Shown in pieces: positions 60,382 through 64,000 of a stretch of 64,000 nt of DNA (positions within the stretch are counted from its first letter, which is position 1; every line of letters begins with the position of its first letter). The notes beneath the pieces were generated by a model. The model saw only the letters and a list, made by a program, of their open reading frames with translations. It was not told the DNA's origin and ran no database searches. Origin of the DNA: Nocardia salmonicida NBRC 13393. GTDB taxonomy: Bacteria; Actinomycetota; Actinomycetes; Mycobacteriales; Mycobacteriaceae. A program made the translations under genes and the position numbers. The stretch covers positions 330,828 to 394,827 of the forward strand of contig NZ_BDBR01000009.1 of assembly GCF_001613085.1 (NCBI RefSeq). Direction: 5' to 3'.

Positions 60382-62097
60382 GTGGTCACCAAGAAGGCAG
60401 AGTCCGCCCGTGCCGCGGTCGATATCGCGTTGTCCGAACTCGCCGAAGGCGAGAAGAAGTGGGCGGCCACCTCGCTGTCCGACAGGCGTGCGCTGCTGGA
60501 TCGGGTGCGTGAGCTCACCGGGCGGCACGGTCAGGAGTGGGTCGCCGCAGCCATCGGCATCAAGGGGCTCGACGCCTCCTCTCCGTTGGTCGGTGAGGAG
60601 TGGATCTCGGGACCGTATGTGATGGCCGCCGGACTCGGCGCGCTGGCGAAGACGCTCGACGTCCTCGCCCGCGGCGAAAGTCCGCTCCACAACGCCTCTT
60701 TCGGTGTCGCGGGCGACCGGATCACCGTCGATGTGCTGCCCGCGAGCCCGTTCGACGCGCTGCTGCTCAACGGATTCAGCGCCGAGGTGTGGTTGCAGCG
60801 CGGCGTCAGCAGTGCCGCCGCGAAGGCGAATGCCGGTCTGGCCCAACTGGACCCGAGCCGAACACAGGGGATCGGCGCGGTGCTCGGCGCGGGCAACATC
60901 ACCTCGATCGCGCCGTTGGACGTCCTCTACGAGCTCATCGCGCACAACCGGGTCGTCGCGCTCAAGCTCAACCCGATCACCGATCCGATGCTGCCGGTGT
61001 TCACCAAGATCCTGGCCCCGCTGATCGAGCTCGGCGCGGTGCGGCTGCTCACCGGTGGCGCCGAGGTGGGCGGCTATCTGGTCGACAACGATCTCGTCGA
61101 CCACGTGCACATGACCGGCAGTGCGCGCACCCACGACGCGATCGTCTGGGGCGCCGATGCCGAGGCGGCCGAGCGGAAGCTGGCGGGCACGCCGAAGCTC
61201 ACCAAGCCGGTCACCAGCGAGCTCGGCGGCGTGTCGCCGACGATCGTGCTGCCGGGCGACTGGAGCGCGGCCGATATCGGCTACCAGGCCGAGCACGTCG
61301 CCACCCAGCGCCTGCACAACGGCGGCTACAACTGCGTCGCCGCCCAGGCGCTGATCATCTCCGCCGATTGGGCGCAGAAGGACCAGTTCCTCGCCGCGCT
61401 GCGCGACGCGCTCGCGAAGGCGCCCGCCCGTCGCGCGTACTACCCGGGCAGCGACGATCGCGTGGCGCGGGCCTTCGAGTCCTATCCCGGGGCCGAGCGG
61501 CTCGGACCGAGCGGTGAGCGGCTGCTGGTCACCGGGGTCGCGCCGTCGCCGGTCGAGCCGCTGCTGGCCGAGGAATACTTCGCGCCGGTGCTCGGCGTGG
61601 TCGAATTGCCCGGAACCGGCGCGGAATTCACCTACGCGGCGGCTCGCGCCGCGAACGAGGCGTTCGTCGGCACGCTCGGCGTCAATGTGATCGCCGCGCC
61701 CGCCACGATCTCCGAGCTCGGTACGGCCTTCGACGAAATGATCGAGGATCTGCGCTACGGCACGGTGGCGATCAACGCGTGGACCGGCGTCGGCTACCTG
61801 ACGCCGACCGCGTCGTGGGGCGCCTTCCCCGGCCACACCGTCGACGACGTGCAGAGCGGCATCGGCGTCGTCCACAACGCGTGGTTGATCGACCGGGTGG
61901 AACGCACCGTCGTGCGCGGCCCGTTCCGTCCCGCGCCGCGGTCGCTGCTGCGCGGCGAGCTCGCGATCTCGCCGAAGCCGCCGTGGTTCGTGGGCAACAA
62001 GACCGCCGCGAGTACGGGCAGATTGCTAGCCGGGTTCGGCGCCGACCCCGGCTGGCTGCGCCTGCCCCAGATCTTCGCTTCCGCCCTGCGCGGCTGA
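60382..62097 (+). CDS. Aldehyde dehydrogenase family protein
   Basis: This is a 571-residue protein, longer than the usual ~480-500. The catalytic cysteine is in NGGYNCVAAQAL, the general-base Glu in VTSELGGVSPTIVL, and the cofactor region in GAVLGAGNITSIAPLD and HMTGSARTHDAI. It oxidises an aldehyde to the acid with NAD(P)+. The extra length lies mainly at the C-terminus (RGPFRPAPRSLLRGEL onward). GTG 60382 with GGAGG upstream. The GMC oxidoreductase follows after 23 bp, so alcohol to aldehyde to acid is the likely pathway. Confidence 0.9.
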   Translation: MVTKKAESARAAVDIALSELAEGEKKWAATSLSDRRALLDRVRELTGRHGQEWVAAAIGIKGLDASSPLVGEEWISGPYVMAAGLGALAKTLDVLARGESPLHNASFGVAGDRITVDVLPASPFDALLLNGFSAEVWLQRGVSSAAAKANAGLAQLDPSRTQGIGAVLGAGNITSIAPLDVLYELIAHNRVVALKLNPITDPMLPVFTKILAPLIELGAVRLLTGGAEVGGYLVDNDLVDHVHMTGSARTHDAIVWGADAEAAERKLAGTPKLTKPVTSELGGVSPTIVLPGDWSAADIGYQAEHVATQRLHNGGYNCVAAQALIISADWAQKDQFLAALRDALAKAPARRAYYPGSDDRVARAFESYPGAERLGPSGERLLVTGVAPSPVEPLLAEEYFAPVLGVVELPGTGAEFTYAAARAANEAFVGTLGVNVIAAPATISELGTAFDEMIEDLRYGTVAINAWTGVGYLTPTASWGAFPGHTVDDVQSGIGVVHNAWLIDRVERTVVRGPFRPAPRSLLRGELAISPKPPWFVGNKTAASTGRLLAGFGADPGWLRLPQIFASALRG

Positions 62098-62120
62098 GCC
62101 CGACTTCCTTGGAGAATCAG

Positions 62121-63695
62121 ATGAACAACAGCATCGCCGACTACGTCGTCGTCGGCACCGGTTCCTCGGGCGCGGTGCTCGCGGCACGGCTCAGCGAGCG
62201 CTCGGCCACCAGCGTCATCGCCCTGGAAGCCGGTCCCGAGGACAAGAATCAGGCCGTCCACATTCCGGCGGCGTTCTCCAAGCTGTTCCAGACCGACCTC
62301 GACTGGAACTACCTGACCACCCCGCAGTCCGAACTCGGTGAGCGCCAGATCTTCTGGCCGCGCGGCAAGATGCTCGGTGGGTCCTCGTCGATGAACGCGA
62401 TGATGTGGGTCCGCGGTTTCGCGGCCGACTACGACGAGTGGGCGCGCGCCGCCGGGCCGGACTGGTCGTTCGCGAACGTGGTCGAGTACTTCCGGCGCAT
62501 CGAGTCCGTCGAGGACGCCACCGAACCCGACGAGGGTCGCTCCGGACCGCTGCGGATCTCGCACCAGCGCAGCGCGCGCCGGTGGACCGACGACTTCCTC
62601 GCCGCGGCCGAGCACGCCGGTTTCAAGCGGGAGCGCGCGAATCTGCCCCAGCCCGAAGGTTTCACGCAAACCATGGTGAGTCAGAAACGCGGCGCCCGGT
62701 GGAGCACCGCGGATGCCTATCTGAAGCCGGCGCGCAAGCGTTCGAATCTGACCGTGCTCACCGGCGCGCAGGCGACGCGGATCCTGTTCGAGGGCACCCG
62801 GGCTGTCGGCGTCGAATACCGCAAGGACGGCATCACCCAGATCGTGCGCGCGAGTAAGGAAGTGGTGCTGTGTGGTGGGGCGATCAACAGCCCGCAGCTG
62901 CTGCAGCTCTCCGGTGTCGGTGACCGGGAAGAGCTCGGCCGCCACGGCATTCCGGTGGTGCACCACCTGCCCGAGGTCGGCCGCAACCTCACCGATCACC
63001 TCGTCTCGCTGCTCGGCTTCGCCGTCGACTCCGACACGCTGTTCGACGCGGAGAAGCCGTGGGAGTTGCTCAACTACCTCGCCCGCCGCAAGGGCATGCT
63101 CACGTCCAATGTCGGTGAGGCGTACGGCTTCGTGCGCAGCAGCCCCGAACTCGAACTGCCGGATCTCGAGATCATCTTCGGGCCCGCACCGTTCTACGAC
63201 GAGGGGATCGGCGTCGCGCCCGGCCACGGGATCGCGGTGGGCCCGATCCTGCTCCAGCCGCGCAGCCGCGGCACGGTGACCCTGGCCTCTGCCGACCCGA
63301 CGGCCAAGGCGCTCATCGACCCCAGGTACCTGTCCGACCCCGACGGCGCCGACCGCGCCGCGCTGCTCGCCGGCCTGCGGATCTCCCACCGCATCGCGAC
63401 CGCCGAGCCACTGGGCTCCCGAATCGGCGGATTTCTCCGGCCCAGACGCGAGCAGTCGACGCTCGCGGAAACCCTCGAGGAGGCCCTGACTTGGCAATCT
63501 CACACTCTTTACCACCCCACCAGCACTTGTCGGATGGGTACCGACGCAGCCAGTGTCGTCACCCCTGACCTGAAGATCCGCGGCCTGGATGGTCTGCGCG
63601 TGGCCGACGCCTCGGTGATGCCGACCATCATCCGCGGCCACACCCACGCGCCGTCGGTGGTCATCGGTGAGAGGGCAGCCGATCTCCTCCGCTGA
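62121..63695 (+). CDS. GMC-family FAD alcohol/choline dehydrogenase-like oxidoreductase
   Basis: This 524-residue flavoprotein has ADYVVVGTGSSGAVLAARLSE (FAD site, in parts), the GMC signature WPRGKMLGGSSSMNAMMWVRG (in parts), VVLCGGAINSPQLLQLSGVG, and the C-terminal active site QSHTLYHPTSTCRMG with the catalytic His and PTIIRGHTHAP with the second His/Asn position. It oxidises a primary alcohol. ATG 62121 follows GGAGAATC. Second gene of the PucR-linked operon. Confidence 0.94.
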   Translation: MNNSIADYVVVGTGSSGAVLAARLSERSATSVIALEAGPEDKNQAVHIPAAFSKLFQTDLDWNYLTTPQSELGERQIFWPRGKMLGGSSSMNAMMWVRGFAADYDEWARAAGPDWSFANVVEYFRRIESVEDATEPDEGRSGPLRISHQRSARRWTDDFLAAAEHAGFKRERANLPQPEGFTQTMVSQKRGARWSTADAYLKPARKRSNLTVLTGAQATRILFEGTRAVGVEYRKDGITQIVRASKEVVLCGGAINSPQLLQLSGVGDREELGRHGIPVVHHLPEVGRNLTDHLVSLLGFAVDSDTLFDAEKPWELLNYLARRKGMLTSNVGEAYGFVRSSPELELPDLEIIFGPAPFYDEGIGVAPGHGIAVGPILLQPRSRGTVTLASADPTAKALIDPRYLSDPDGADRAALLAGLRISHRIATAEPLGSRIGGFLRPRREQSTLAETLEEALTWQSHTLYHPTSTCRMGTDAASVVTPDLKIRGLDGLRVADASVMPTIIRGHTHAPSVVIGERAADLLR

Positions 63696-63707
63696 AACCG
63701 CCGTCGC

Positions 63708-64000
63708 TCAGAGGGTGAACGTCAGGGCGTCCGGTCGAAGGTAGTCGCCGGGATCGGAGAGGAAACGCAAGGTCGGGCGCCCCTGCGCGGGAATGCGTTC
63801 CAGCTCGCCGCGCAACGTGTGCTCATAGGTGTCGCCACGCGCGGTGAAGCCGGGAAGCCAGTTGTCGTGATGGCTGGGCACGAACATCGCCGGTCTGATC
63901 GCCTCGATGTACTGGCGCACATCGCGTAAACCGTTGAGCGGCTGGTTGAAACCCTGGATGGCGCCCAATTGCACGTCGCTGCCGGGCAGCGCTCGCAGAA
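63708..64000 (-). CDS. Metallo-beta-lactamase-fold hydrolase, C-terminal part, cut by window end
   Basis: The frame runs open from the window edge to a stop at 63708 (about 96 codons visible). GFNQPLNGLRDVRQYIEAI followed by PAMFVPSHHDNW resembles the C-terminus of UlaG-like metallo-beta-lactamase-fold hydrolases, where the last His is a metal ligand. The N-terminal HxHxDH motif is outside the window. Convergent with the GMC gene (12-bp gap). Confidence 0.8.
   Translation of the reverse strand, partial: LRALPGSDVQLGAIQGFNQPLNGLRDVRQYIEAIRPAMFVPSHHDNWLPGFTARGDTYEHTLRGELERIPAQGRPTLRFLSDPGDYLRPDALTFTL

Overview
The window is high-GC actinobacterial DNA, most likely from Nocardia or a close relative in the Mycobacteriales. 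The main support is gene order: from ctaD (7.5 kb) to the olsA-like acyltransferase (37.5 kb) the genes follow, as I remember it, the Mycobacterium tuberculosis block Rv3043c-Rv3026c: ctaD, serB2, ABC ATPase, NUDIX, echA17, two methyltransferase-like genes, the Rv3034c acyltransferase, the Rv3035 lipoprotein, the Rv3032/Rv3031/Rv3030 polysaccharide genes, fixA/fixB, Rv3027c and Rv3026c. I see no tRNA, rRNA, CRISPR array, insertion sequence or phage gene.

Layout. 1-5726 (minus) is the start of a large non-ribosomal peptide synthetase (C-A-T-E-C, leaving the window), preceded by a small gene (5870-6280) that encodes only the N-terminal part of an adenylation domain. 6.4-7.2 kb is a two-domain VOC protein. 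7.5-17.4 kb is a conserved housekeeping run on plus: cytochrome oxidase subunit I with a very clear terminator, SerB, an inhibitor-like lipoprotein, PTH2, a 52-residue membrane protein, an ABC ATPase, NUDIX, a crotonase, two methyltransferase-fold proteins and an HhH protein. 17.4-28.4 kb is dominated by envelope and polysaccharide genes (acyltransferase, beta-propeller lipoprotein, polysaccharide deacetylase, putative glycoside hydrolase and the overlapping methyltransferase-GH57-GT4 operon for methylglucose-type polysaccharide). A TerD protein fused to a PD-(D/E)xK-like nuclease sits among them. 28.6-30.4 kb is the electron transfer flavoprotein pair. 30.5-35.5 kb is an inserted set (Ser/Thr kinase, APH-like kinase, LysR regulator, type II NADH dehydrogenase), and 35.7-37.5 kb holds two acyltransferases resembling OlsB and OlsA.

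37.9-44.0 kb is a complete A-T-C-A-T-R NRPS ending in a thioester reductase, so its dipeptide-type product should leave as an aldehyde or alcohol. After a hydroxyacyl-CoA dehydrogenase, 45.1-49.8 kb forms an amine/amino-acid oxidation unit: a Tat-exported flavin amine oxidase and a RidA-domain lipoprotein, divergent from an APC permease and IclR regulator. 49.8-51.4 kb is a divergent thioesterase/TetR pair sharing a perfect 30-nt operator-like palindrome. 51.4-58.2 kb is an amino-acid catabolism unit: APC permease, branched-chain amino acid dehydrogenase, giant indolepyruvate-type ferredoxin oxidoreductase and Lrp regulator. The right end has a DHFR-like protein, a PucR regulator divergent from an aldehyde dehydrogenase plus GMC oxidoreductase operon, and the C-terminus of a metallo-beta-lactamase-fold hydrolase.

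The most unusual items are the TerD-nuclease fusion, the exported amine oxidase with a RidA lipoprotein, the reductase-terminated NRPS, and the stand-alone adenylation-domain fragment. Starts were moved from the longest possible frame where a ribosome binding site, a terminator or family length required it.
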